DNA of 64,000 nt. It comes from Arcicella rigui. GTDB lineage: Bacteria > Bacteroidota > Bacteroidia > Cytophagales > Spirosomataceae. The stretch spans positions 46,641 to 110,640 of the forward strand of contig NZ_JAYFUM010000028.1 of assembly GCF_034929435.1 (NCBI RefSeq), read 5' to 3'. Below the pieces are notes generated by a model. That model was not told the DNA's origin, made no database searches, and saw only the letters and a list, made by a program, of their open reading frames with translations. Positions 9,123-17,144 of this stretch are shown here, in pieces (the stretch's first letter is position 1; each line of letters begins with the position of its first letter). A program made the position numbers and the translations under genes.

Positions 9123-9248
9123 TTTTTATCAAATTAAAGTTCTACTTATCACATTTCAAACATAACATATTTTCCTTAAAACTCAATAATATTTCCTCCA
9201 TCATCAAAACAATTACACTTATATTTCCGATTTCAGCATTTTTTCCTT

Positions 9249-12182
9249 TCAAAAACCAATATCTATCACCAATGGCTGAAAGAAAAACTGACCTTTTTCA
9301 ACGGTATAAATTCCTCTACAACCCGCCTCAAATTGTTGTGAAAAACGCATAAAATGAAACTGTGCCGTGAAGTCGAAACCGACTGAAGTAAAATTTGCCG
9401 AATCAGCCACCTTATAACTATACGTTTTGCCATTTTTAGTTTCAATCCAACTATAATTAGTTTCGCCATGAGCGTAATCTGCAAAGAGATTTACCTTCAA
9501 TCTTTTAATATAAGCCAGTCGCCCAATCGACCAGTCGGGATTTAATAATGGAAAACGGTACTCAACCGAAGTGGCACTTAGGTTTTCAAAAGCTCGGTAA
9601 GAATAACCTCTTGTAAAAAACATCGGACTTCCGAAAATATAAAGATTCTTATTCGGTGCACCCGTACTTGTTTTAAAACCTGATTGATTTTGAATTCCTG
9701 CTCTTAGACGAATACTGTGGTGTTTGATAAAACCGGGAAAATTCAAGCTTCCTTGTATCGCCGTAAGTCCTCCTTGTAAATTGCCCCAAAAAGGCATACT
9801 TCTCAAATAAATGCTAATACTTTGTCCCCAAATTGGAGCAATATCTTGTACGGCTCTTTTCATTTGACGAACGTAATCTAAAGTATAAATGATTGAACTA
9901 ATGTTCCCATTAAAACTTTCACTCGCATAGCGTTCGGGCAAATCATAGCCCGATACTTGTGTGAAAGCAGTATTCAAACCCACTTCTAAGGACTCATAAT
10001 ACCTCGAATGCGTAAGATTCAAAGGTAAACTCGCTCCTACTGTTAATTGCTGTTGATGCCAATGATCCGAACGAAGACTGTCTAAAGCCTGAGTATTACT
10101 TTTATCTATGTAAATGTCGGTTTTTCGCTGTCCGTTGGTATAATTCAAATTCAATTTTGGATACCAACCTTGGTAAGAAATATCCGTAAAAAACTGTCCA
10201 GTTCTTTCACTGGCATTAAAGTTATAGCCCGTTGTGATAGCCGTTGTACTTAGTAAATCTTTGGAAGAAATACCCAACTTCAAATTATTGCTATTTGAAG
10301 TAAAAACACCTCCCCAACTGTAAATATTGAAAATATTAGCCTTGCTAAAGTTTTTTGTTTCGTAAGTTTTTGAGGGAACGTTTGCCAATAAATTTTCACC
10401 TGCTTCTTGCAATAACATTTGTCCAAAAAATTGAACAGGTTTATTTAGTTTTTCATCAAATGGCAAAAATCTTTGCTCATCAAAAGGCATCTCCACTACT
10501 CTATGCCCATTTTCAGTAAAATCATTGAAAAAAATCTTTGTACCATCTGCAGAAACCGAAGGATTGAATGCTCCATATTTTCGGTTTGTTACCTGAAAAC
10601 GCTTTTTCGCATCAGTATCAAAAGCATAAATATTATCTATGCCAGTCACTCCTGAATTAAACAAAAGGTATTTTCCTGCCATTATCGGATGAGCAATATT
10701 TTCGCTTCCTACCTCTAACAATACTTTTTCGGCTTGTGTTGAAGGATTTATCAGTATGATACTCTTTTTCCCATTCAATAATTTTACGGCTACGATTTCC
10801 TTTGCATCTGTCCACCACGGGTGTAGGTAAAAAGCATTTTCGGGATTAAGGATTTTCGTGACTTCTTGTGGATTTTCAACATCAATGATTGCCAAAGCGT
10901 AGTGATTGTCGGGACTGGTTTCTATCGCAACAATTTTGGTTTCATCTTTTGAAATAGCAGGAGCAGAAAATTTACTTTGTTGTGTAAGAGTACGAGTAGT
11001 TCCGTTGTTGACATCCAATAGTTTTATGACGGAATAATCTCTTCGTTCCCAACGTAAATCATAATTAAATTCTGCCCAAACCACTTTACTTCCCGAAGCC
11101 GACAACATCAGGGCATCATTTAAAAAACCAATTGTTTTTATTTTTTCTTCACTGTTTTTTTTTGGATTTAGCAATACAAATTGCTGAATATCAGAAAGTC
11201 CAGATTTTAAAGCAAGTACCGAACCATCGGCAAGTACTTGTGGATATTCGTAGTTTGTGAAGTAAGGATTTGCTTTGGTCGCTAAAGCAGTAACGGGTGT
11301 TTCTACAATAGTCGCTGCTTGTGTTTGCCAAGACTGACGAGCATCTTCAAAGGCTTTTTGATATAATTGCTCCGTTTTTAAACCTGTAACTTTTTTGATA
11401 TTATTTGAAAAAGAAAATGGATAAAAAGGCATTTTGTATGTTCCTGCGAGTATTTTATCCCAAGCTTCTGCTCCATAAGTATTTTTCAAATAAGTAGTCA
11501 TCAAATAGCCACTGACATAATGATTGGGTACAAAATTTTTGAAAGAACCCGTAACGGCTTTGTCATAATGAAAAGCCCCTTTGTTCAATAATTGGGTTCG
11601 TAAAGCCATATCAAAACTCGGAATTCTACCTCTTCCAGAAGGTGTAAGCACAGACTCAGTTCCAACGGCATCGCCTTCCCAAAACCAGTTGGGTACTGCC
11701 AAAGAAGTAACCAAACCCAAACCATTTGCTCCAAAGAGTTGGTACATCAATTTGGTTGTACCAGTAAGAGCTTTATCATTTTGAACAATATGACGAAACT
11801 CGTGTACTGCCAACAAATCCAACCAATTATTTGTGCCGAGCAAAGTATAGTCTTGCGGTGGTGTGGTATAAAACTCTGAGCGACGGGGATAGAGTGTCAC
11901 AAAGCCATTTGAAACCGTGGTTTGGTTTTGAAGAAGTATTGAAATTGGGCGTGGTTCACGCCCCAAGGTTTTACTAATTGGCTGATAAACAGTTTCTAAT
12001 ACATTGGCTGTTCTTTCAGCCGTTGCTTTAATTTCTCTGGGAAAAATTAGCCTAAAATGGGGCGTTTTGATTTGCGACCATTTTAGACTCGCTGGATTTT
12101 GTGATAAACTAACCGAATTTTCTTGAGCAAAAATCTGAGGAATACTTAATAAAAAGTATAAAAAAACGATTGTTTTTTTCAT
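9249..12182 (-). CDS. Secreted HExxH-motif / beta-propeller / outer-membrane barrel protein
   Basis: This 977-residue protein has a signal peptide (MKKTIVFLYF... cleaved near IFAQ, residue 20). Residues about 40-300 look like a gluzincin-type metalloprotease fold, with His127-Glu-Phe-Arg-His131 and a candidate third ligand Glu169 in WFWEGDA. Residues about 305-600 contain repeated DG(T/S)K-type blades like TolB/WD40 propellers. Residues about 630-977 alternate short polar and aromatic strands and end IDIGF, as in surface-antigen (Omp85-like) barrels. I infer an outer-membrane protein with a periplasmic or surface peptidase-like head. Substrate and activity are unknown. Confidence 0.75.
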   Translation of the reverse strand: MKKTIVFLYFLLSIPQIFAQENSVSLSQNPASLKWSQIKTPHFRLIFPREIKATAERTANVLETVYQPISKTLGREPRPISILLQNQTTVSNGFVTLYPRRSEFYTTPPQDYTLLGTNNWLDLLAVHEFRHIVQNDKALTGTTKLMYQLFGANGLGLVTSLAVPNWFWEGDAVGTESVLTPSGRGRIPSFDMALRTQLLNKGAFHYDKAVTGSFKNFVPNHYVSGYLMTTYLKNTYGAEAWDKILAGTYKMPFYPFSFSNNIKKVTGLKTEQLYQKAFEDARQSWQTQAATIVETPVTALATKANPYFTNYEYPQVLADGSVLALKSGLSDIQQFVLLNPKKNSEEKIKTIGFLNDALMLSASGSKVVWAEFNYDLRWERRDYSVIKLLDVNNGTTRTLTQQSKFSAPAISKDETKIVAIETSPDNHYALAIIDVENPQEVTKILNPENAFYLHPWWTDAKEIVAVKLLNGKKSIILINPSTQAEKVLLEVGSENIAHPIMAGKYLLFNSGVTGIDNIYAFDTDAKKRFQVTNRKYGAFNPSVSADGTKIFFNDFTENGHRVVEMPFDEQRFLPFDEKLNKPVQFFGQMLLQEAGENLLANVPSKTYETKNFSKANIFNIYSWGGVFTSNSNNLKLGISSKDLLSTTAITTGYNFNASERTGQFFTDISYQGWYPKLNLNYTNGQRKTDIYIDKSNTQALDSLRSDHWHQQQLTVGASLPLNLTHSRYYESLEVGLNTAFTQVSGYDLPERYASESFNGNISSIIYTLDYVRQMKRAVQDIAPIWGQSISIYLRSMPFWGNLQGGLTAIQGSLNFPGFIKHHSIRLRAGIQNQSGFKTSTGAPNKNLYIFGSPMFFTRGYSYRAFENLSATSVEYRFPLLNPDWSIGRLAYIKRLKVNLFADYAHGETNYSWIETKNGKTYSYKVADSANFTSVGFDFTAQFHFMRFSQQFEAGCRGIYTVEKGQFFFQPLVIDIGF

Positions 12183-12325
12183 ATAACTTAAATAGTGATT
12201 AGTAAAAAAAGATTGGTGATTAGCATTTCATATACCTAATAATCAGCTATTTACACAAAATAAAAATATTCCTTAAATTGTGTTTATTACTCAAGTAATC
12301 GTGCAAAATTAGTTTTAAAATTTTA

Positions 12326-12417
12326 CTTTAGGCTCTAAGTTATAGGCAATAGGCAAAATGCTTATTTATTTTAGATAAAAGTATTTTTGCTTACGACTTA
12401 CAGCCTATTGCCTAAAG
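12326..12417 (-). repeat. Heptamer array A (inverted, TAG/TAA-bearing 7-nt units)
   Basis: Five units at 12326-12360 (CTTTAGG CTCTAAG TTATAGG and so on) face four units at 12390-12417 whose reverse complement reads CTTTAGG CAATAGG CTGTAAG TCGTAAG. The core 12343-12354 / 12403-12414 is a perfect 12-bp inverted repeat. Read in the direction of the minus-strand gene ending at 12454, every unit carries TAG or TAA at the same place. The array lies in the 271-nt gap 12183-12453, in which I see nothing else. Confidence 0.7.
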
Positions 12418-12453
12418 CACTACAATTAATTTAATGCTACCAGATTACTTCTT

Positions 12454-13221
12454 TCAGAGATACGATTCAAACATTTCGTATAGATTCACGATATAAGCTC
12501 TATTGCCATTTGGATTTTTTAGGCTTTTTGTAAATTCATACCAAAAGCCATCGCCCACAGAAAGAAATTTACCAACGGTTTTAGGTTCATTTTTCATGGC
12601 TTTGTCCGTAATAAAATCACCGATAAATACATTTTGCAATAAATCGCTGGCTTCTTCCCATGATACTTTTTTCTGGCTTTTTCCAGATTCGAGAATCGAA
12701 TACGCTTCTACCCTTCTATCGGTATAGTGTAAATTCAATTCAAAAGTCGAAGTACTTTTAGCTTTGTCGATTTTCTTGAAAATCATTTTAAAAGGAGCTT
12801 CTTTTCCGTAAGTTTCATAAACGGCTTGCGTAAGTTCTTGCAAAAGATACTCCCAAGCTTCCTGATTTTGTGGGTTCCCTTTAAACGATTTATTGATATT
12901 TATTTCCAAGAAATTTTGCTCTTCTTCTAAAGCTTTCGTGTTGAATCTTTCAGGACTTTTACTGATTAAATTCAAAATCGGAGCTTCCCAAGCTTTTGAA
13001 AGTTCGCCAGCCCAAGCTAAGTCTTCGTTGCCTGTGAAGCCTTCTTCCAAAATTTCTTCATCAGTCAATTCATCACGATAAGTATAAGCAATTTCAAATT
13101 TGGTATCTATAAATTTTTCTTTAAAATCTAAAGTCAAAAGAATTTGATGTGAAAAAGGAGGAGGCAAAATATCTGCCGTCTCGAATTTGAGTTCTAACTG
13201 GTTTAATTTTTCTACTTTCAT
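12454..13221 (-). CDS. Conserved hypothetical cytosolic protein
   Basis: I do not recognise this 255-residue protein. It has no signal peptide or membrane helix, is acidic, and mixes beta-rich ends (residues 1-45, 150-175) with helical middle segments. An acidic stretch DELTDEEILEEGFTGNEDLAW lies around residues 50-70. It sits 42 nt downstream of menE in the same direction, so it may be transcribed from the menE promoter, but nothing links it to menaquinone synthesis. Array A follows its stop. Confidence 0.7.
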   Translation of the reverse strand: MKVEKLNQLELKFETADILPPPFSHQILLTLDFKEKFIDTKFEIAYTYRDELTDEEILEEGFTGNEDLAWAGELSKAWEAPILNLISKSPERFNTKALEEEQNFLEININKSFKGNPQNQEAWEYLLQELTQAVYETYGKEAPFKMIFKKIDKAKSTSTFELNLHYTDRRVEAYSILESGKSQKKVSWEEASDLLQNVFIGDFITDKAMKNEPKTVGKFLSVGDGFWYEFTKSLKNPNGNRAYIVNLYEMFESYL

Positions 13222-13263
13222 GGTTCTAATTTCTCATAATCGAAATTGATTATTTCATTTTTC

Positions 13264-14313
13264 TTACAAATTTAATCTTTTTATAGTGGCTTTTTTATCA
13301 ATCTTACTGGTAGCTGTTTCTGAAAAAGTAGAAATGGTAAAAATAGCTTTGGGAATTTGATAAGTACTAAGTGTCGTTTTTACTGAGGATAAAAGGGTAC
13401 TTTTTTGTTCTTCGGATAAATAATCTGTTTCTAAGACTAAAATTAACTTCTGTCCAAGTCTATCGTCAGGAATTCCGAAAGCAAAAAAACGAGTAATATT
13501 TAATGATTTCAAAAGCGGCTCAAAAGCATTTTCAACTTTTTCTAATTGTATTTTAATACCGCCAGAATTAATAATATTATCAAAACGACCAACCAGCCTA
13601 AATGTTTGATTATCGACAATTTCAACAATATCATTGGTTTGAATCAATTCAAAATTGCTCGCAGCCGCCACAATATTCAAACAATTTCTTTCGTCCACTC
13701 CTATCCTAACGCCCTCTAACACTTGAAAATTATCGGTAATGTTTCCGTTCAATGCTCGAATAGCAATGTGTGAAACGGTTTCCGTCATGCCATAAGTACT
13801 AAAAACTGGTACTTTTAATCTTTGAATCATTTCAGCAAGTTGAACGCCAACGGCAGCACCACCCACAATAATGGCTTTCATTTGATTGAGAACATGTAAA
13901 AAATTATCGTCAGCCGACAATATCGTTTGCAATTGCAAAGGCACAAAAGCCGCAAAATCAAATGGCAGATTGGGCAAATCAATCAGCGGATTACTGGTAG
14001 CTTCCACAATCAGCAGTTCTAAGCCTAACACCATTCCACGCACTAACATCATTGTGCCAGCAATGTACTCCACATTCAAACAAACCAAAGCCCTGTCGCC
14101 TGCTTGTAAACCAAAAGTTTTGCCCGTCAGCAAAGCACTGGCTTCCATTTGCTTTCGGGTGAGTTGGATAGGTTTGGGTTCGCCTGTAGAACCAGAAGTT
14201 TTTAAAGTAAAATATTCTTGTCCATTCATCCAACTTTCACAAAACTGAATTACTTTTTGTTCGTACTCGTTTGTGGCAATTGGTAAATTTTTAAAGTCGC
14301 TAATTATCATCAT
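13264..14313 (-). CDS. menE: O-succinylbenzoate-CoA ligase MenE (short form)
   Basis: MenE activates o-succinylbenzoate to its CoA thioester in menaquinone synthesis, upstream of MenB. The 349 residues form an ANL-superfamily ligase without the long N-terminal region, as is usual for Bacteroidota MenE. Visible motifs are the P-loop TSGSTGEPKP (about 40-50), STYGMTETVSH (about 175), the GRFDN hinge, NSGGIKI, and the C-terminal TSKIDKKA lysine segment. Two adjacent ATGs (14313 and 14310) could start it. The 2-succinylbenzoate specificity is inferred from size and from menB nearby; a generic acyl-CoA ligase is the alternative. Confidence 0.82.
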   Translation of the reverse strand: MMIISDFKNLPIATNEYEQKVIQFCESWMNGQEYFTLKTSGSTGEPKPIQLTRKQMEASALLTGKTFGLQAGDRALVCLNVEYIAGTMMLVRGMVLGLELLIVEATSNPLIDLPNLPFDFAAFVPLQLQTILSADDNFLHVLNQMKAIIVGGAAVGVQLAEMIQRLKVPVFSTYGMTETVSHIAIRALNGNITDNFQVLEGVRIGVDERNCLNIVAAASNFELIQTNDIVEIVDNQTFRLVGRFDNIINSGGIKIQLEKVENAFEPLLKSLNITRFFAFGIPDDRLGQKLILVLETDYLSEEQKSTLLSSVKTTLSTYQIPKAIFTISTFSETATSKIDKKATIKRLNL

Positions 14314-14324
14314 CTATCAAAAAA

Positions 14325-14367
14325 AACACTTCTCGAAACGCCAAAGATAGCATTTTTGAGAAGTGTT
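14325..14367 (-). terminator. Terminator of the Rieske gene with the menE -7 box in its loop
   Basis: A 10-bp inverted repeat (AACACTTCTC 14325-14334 / GAGAAGTGTT 14358-14367) is followed on the minus strand by a run of T, ending the Rieske gene transcript. The loop contains CAAAGATA at 14342-14349, which on the minus strand is TATCTTTG, a good TAnnTTTG promoter box for menE starting at 14313. Confidence 0.65.
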
Positions 14368-14389
14368 TGTTTCGCTTGTATAGAATTTA

Positions 14390-14899
14390 CTAAGAAACTT
14401 TCAAAGTATTTTTAGTAGCATCAAAAGCTGCATTGTATTGGGTTAGTGGACTGGTTGCTGGGCCGTTGATTACTTGTCCGTTCAAATCAAAATTTGAACC
14501 ATGATTTGAGCAATTAAATCTATTATTGTTTGATTCAAAATCTACCGTTGTTCCTTGATGGGTGCATTTTTTGGCTACTGCAATGTAAGCTCCATCTTTG
14601 GTTTTTGCCACAATTACATCGCCCACTATCAAAGCTTTTCCTTCAGTTTTTAAATCTTTATAAGTAGTACTTGTCAAATCTAAAGTAAAATCAATTTTAC
14701 CACTTGCCAGCGAGGCATTTCCTGTTAGCCCAGTGGTTGTGTTAGAGCCACCGCCACTATTACCGTTACTGTTGCCATTATTTCCTCCAGAATTTGGCGA
14801 AGGGTCGCCACCATCACTTTTGCAACCACTCAAACATTGCTGTAAAATTACAGCACCCACACTGATTCCTACCAACGATAAAAATTCCTTTCTTTCCAT
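14390..14899 (-). CDS. Rieske [2Fe-2S] lipoprotein
   Basis: This is a 169-residue exported protein. The N-terminus (MERKEFLSLVGISVGAVILQ) followed by a lipobox LSGC (Cys26) indicates a lipoprotein anchored on the periplasmic side. A flexible Gly/Asn/Ser linker covers about residues 33-58. The Rieske domain is at about 60-169, with cluster ligands Cys112, His114, Cys130 and His133 (CTH...CSNH). It is probably a small electron carrier. The partner oxidoreductase is not in the window, and lipid attachment is inferred from the motif only. Confidence 0.85.
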   Translation of the reverse strand: MERKEFLSLVGISVGAVILQQCLSGCKSDGGDPSPNSGGNNGNSNGNSGGGSNTTTGLTGNASLASGKIDFTLDLTSTTYKDLKTEGKALIVGDVIVAKTKDGAYIAVAKKCTHQGTTVDFESNNNRFNCSNHGSNFDLNGQVINGPATSPLTQYNAAFDATKNTLKVS

Positions 14900-15242
14900 G
14901 ATGTATTGTTTTTTATATAAATTTGAAGCGTTTAATTATTAACAGTACGGCAAAGCTTTAAGCGAGGTTGCGTTTCTGTTTGATTTAAGGAAACATTGTT
15001 CGGGTTTTTATAGTTGAAATAGATGTAAAATATCAGGTAGAAAAAATGTCTTTCAGGAAATTATTTAAAGTAAATTAAAAGATAAAAATTCTACATGAAT
15101 AAATATTTATAGATACTTTATCTTGATTTTTATTTTAAAATAAAAATAAAATCTTTATTCTGTAAATTTGTAAGTATTATAGAATAATTAGTCGTTTTAT
15201 AGATTAATGATTACAATTCATCATTATTAGCAATTGAGAGCC
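14900..15242. other. AT-rich intergenic region between divergent genes
   Basis: This 340-nt gap separates the minus-strand Rieske gene from the plus-strand DUF2452 gene. Apart from a -7 box at 15163-15170 for the plus-strand unit, I see no gene, strong hairpin or repeat in it. Confidence 0.6.
15163..15170 (+). promoter_or_regulatory. -7 promoter box for the DUF2452 gene
   Basis: TAAATTTG matches TAnnTTTG 73 nt before the chosen ATG. No clear -33 element is seen at the usual spacing. Confidence 0.45.
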
Positions 15243-15704
15243 ATGGCAGAATCAGAAGATAAATTTTTAAATCCTATCAATAAAGATAAAGTAGCCGAAA
15301 ATCCGGGGCTACTTCCCTACGCCCATACGGCCGGCGGTGCAGTAATCAGACCCGAAGATTTGGGCAAAGCCAAAGGGCGTTCGGTACTGGCTATGCGTCA
15401 GCAAACTGATAGACAAATGAATCAGTTGTACGAACAAATGGAAACCTTGGCTCGTCAGGCAAAACTTTTGTCACAGCGTAAAGAAATTTCTGAGCGAATC
15501 TACGAAGCCGCCATTGGCTTTGAACCAATCATCAACGAAACCTATTATATGTACGAGAAAGAAGATGGTACAGATTTACTTTCGTTGGTTGCTCCGCACG
15601 AATGGGGTCGTTCTTTCAAATATGCACGTTACTTAGCCAAATGTTTGTTATTGGCAGACCATACTTGGGATGTTCAATATAATGAAGATGCTTACAAACA
15701 ATAA
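15243..15704 (+). CDS. DUF2452 family protein
   Basis: This 153-residue cytosolic protein resembles the DUF2452 family (NPGLLPYAHTAGGAVIRPEDLGK near the start, WGRSFKYARYLAKCLLLADHTWDV near the end). The middle (about residues 60-95) is helical with QMETLARQAKLLSQRK. The family has no known function. The ATG at 15243 is preferred over an in-frame TTG nine bases upstream. It lies immediately before menB in the same direction, but menB has its own promoter-like sequence. Confidence 0.8.
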   Translation: MAESEDKFLNPINKDKVAENPGLLPYAHTAGGAVIRPEDLGKAKGRSVLAMRQQTDRQMNQLYEQMETLARQAKLLSQRKEISERIYEAAIGFEPIINETYYMYEKEDGTDLLSLVAPHEWGRSFKYARYLAKCLLLADHTWDVQYNEDAYKQ

Positions 15705-15735
15705 TTGGTGCTTTGTGCAGGAGTGATTAAATTTG
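15705..15735 (+). promoter_or_regulatory. Promoter for menB
   Basis: TTG at 15705-15707, a 20-nt spacer and TAAATTTG at 15728-15735 fit the Bacteroidota consensus. The implied start near 15742 excludes the upstream in-frame TTG as a start codon and supports the ATG at 15784. Confidence 0.6.
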
Positions 15736-15783
15736 AGCTTATTTTCAGAAAAAATTGCAAAATCATCCATAATATTAACAAAT

Positions 15784-16596
15784 ATGAAGTGGGAAACCCT
15801 TAAAGAGTACAAAGAGATTTTATTTACTTTCCACGAAGGAATTGCCAAAATCTCAATCAATCGCCCTCAAGTGCATAATGCTTTTACTCCCCTTACGGTA
15901 AAAGAGATGATTGATGCGATGAATATATGTCGTGATACCGAAGAAATCGGCGTGGTTATTTTAACAGGTGAAGGTGGAAAAGCTTTCTGTTCGGGTGGCG
16001 ACCAATCTGTACGTGGGCATGGCGGTTATGTTGGCGAAGATACTGTACCAAGATTAAACGTATTGGATTTACAAAAACAAATTCGTTCAATTCCTAAGCC
16101 AGTTGTGGCGATGGTAGCAGGTTGGGCTATTGGTGGCGGACACGTGCTTCACGTGGTTTGTGATTTATCTATTGCGGCTGAAAATGCTCGTTTCGGACAA
16201 ACTGGTCCTAATGTAGGTTCATTCGACGGTGGTTTTGGTGCTTCGTACCTTGCCAGAGTAGTTGGTCAGAAGAAAGCTCGTGAAATTTGGTTCTTGTGTG
16301 ACCAATACAATGCCCAAGAAGCTTTGGATATGGGCTTGGTAAACAAAGTAGTGCCATTGGAACAATTAGAAGAAACAACCGTAGCTTGGTGCAAAAAGAT
16401 TTTAGAAAAAAGTCCTTTGGCATTAAGAATGTTGAAATCTTCGTTCAATGCTGAATTAGACGGACAAGCTGGTATTCAAGAATTGGCTGGTAATGCTACA
16501 CTTTTGTATTATCTTTCAGATGAAGCAAAAGAAGGTAAAAATGCTTTCTTGGAAAAACGTAAACCTGATTTCAGTAAATTCCCGAAATTTCCTTGA
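15784..16596 (+). CDS. menB: 1,4-dihydroxy-2-naphthoyl-CoA synthase MenB
   Basis: MenB closes the second ring of the naphthoquinone by converting o-succinylbenzoyl-CoA to 1,4-dihydroxy-2-naphthoyl-CoA. The 270-residue crotonase-fold protein carries GEGGKAFCSGGDQSVRG (oxyanion region), AIGGGHVLHVVCD, and the MenB-diagnostic QTGPNVGSFDGGFGASYLARVVG. The ATG at 15784 is chosen because it follows the predicted transcription start and matches family N-termini (MKWETLKEYKEI). Together with menE, this points to menaquinone-based respiration. Confidence 0.94.
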   Translation: MKWETLKEYKEILFTFHEGIAKISINRPQVHNAFTPLTVKEMIDAMNICRDTEEIGVVILTGEGGKAFCSGGDQSVRGHGGYVGEDTVPRLNVLDLQKQIRSIPKPVVAMVAGWAIGGGHVLHVVCDLSIAAENARFGQTGPNVGSFDGGFGASYLARVVGQKKAREIWFLCDQYNAQEALDMGLVNKVVPLEQLEETTVAWCKKILEKSPLALRMLKSSFNAELDGQAGIQELAGNATLLYYLSDEAKEGKNAFLEKRKPDFSKFPKFP

Positions 16597-16604
16597 TAAT
16601 ACTT

Positions 16605-16632
16605 TCCGAAAGCTTTTGCTTTCGGATTTTTT
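16605..16632 (+). terminator. Rho-independent terminator after menB
   Basis: A 9-bp stem TCCGAAAGC / GCTTTCGGA with a TTTT loop is followed by a T run. Confidence 0.88.
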
Positions 16633-16710
16633 ATTTTTGATTTGAAAGATTATTCACAACAAAGAATAATCTTTCTTCTTTTAATGTCAGGCTCAAAATC
16701 AAACAAAAAC

Positions 16711-17118
16711 ATGAATTATTGGCTCGTTAAGTCAGAACCTTTCAAATATTCTTGGGACGATTTCGTTAAGCAAGGTACAGGCGTTTGGGATGGTGTACGA
16801 AATTATCAGGCAAGAAATAACCTAAAAGCCATGAAAGTAGGCGATTTGGTGTTATTTTATCATTCAAATGAAGGAATGGAAGTTGTCGGAATTGCAAAAG
16901 TGGTAAAAGAGGCTTATCAAGACCCAACTACTGATGATACCAAATGGGTGGTTGTTGATTTAGTCCCAGTTGAAAAGTTACCCAAAACTGTCACCTTAAA
17001 GCAAATGAAAGCAGATGAGCGTTTGCAGGATTTATCATTAATTAAACAATCGAGACTTTCCGTAACTGCTATCAAAGCTGAAGAATTTGACATCATTCTC
17101 GGACTTGCCCATGAATAA
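16711..17118 (+). CDS. EVE domain protein
   Basis: This 135-residue cytosolic protein is almost entirely an EVE (PUA-like) domain: MNYWLVKSEPFKYSWDDF, W-GVRNYQARN, DLVLFYHSN and GIAKVVKEAY are its usual segments. EVE domains bind modified bases in DNA or RNA, and in bacteria occur both as housekeeping proteins and fused to restriction enzymes. Nothing nearby suggests a restriction role here. The ATG at 16711 is preferred over longer in-frame starts because it begins exactly at the domain. It is followed after 26 nt by a secreted-protein gene. Confidence 0.88.
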   Translation: MNYWLVKSEPFKYSWDDFVKQGTGVWDGVRNYQARNNLKAMKVGDLVLFYHSNEGMEVVGIAKVVKEAYQDPTTDDTKWVVVDLVPVEKLPKTVTLKQMKADERLQDLSLIKQSRLSVTAIKAEEFDIILGLAHE

Positions 17119-17144
17119 AACAAGCTCAAAAATCAATTAAACTC

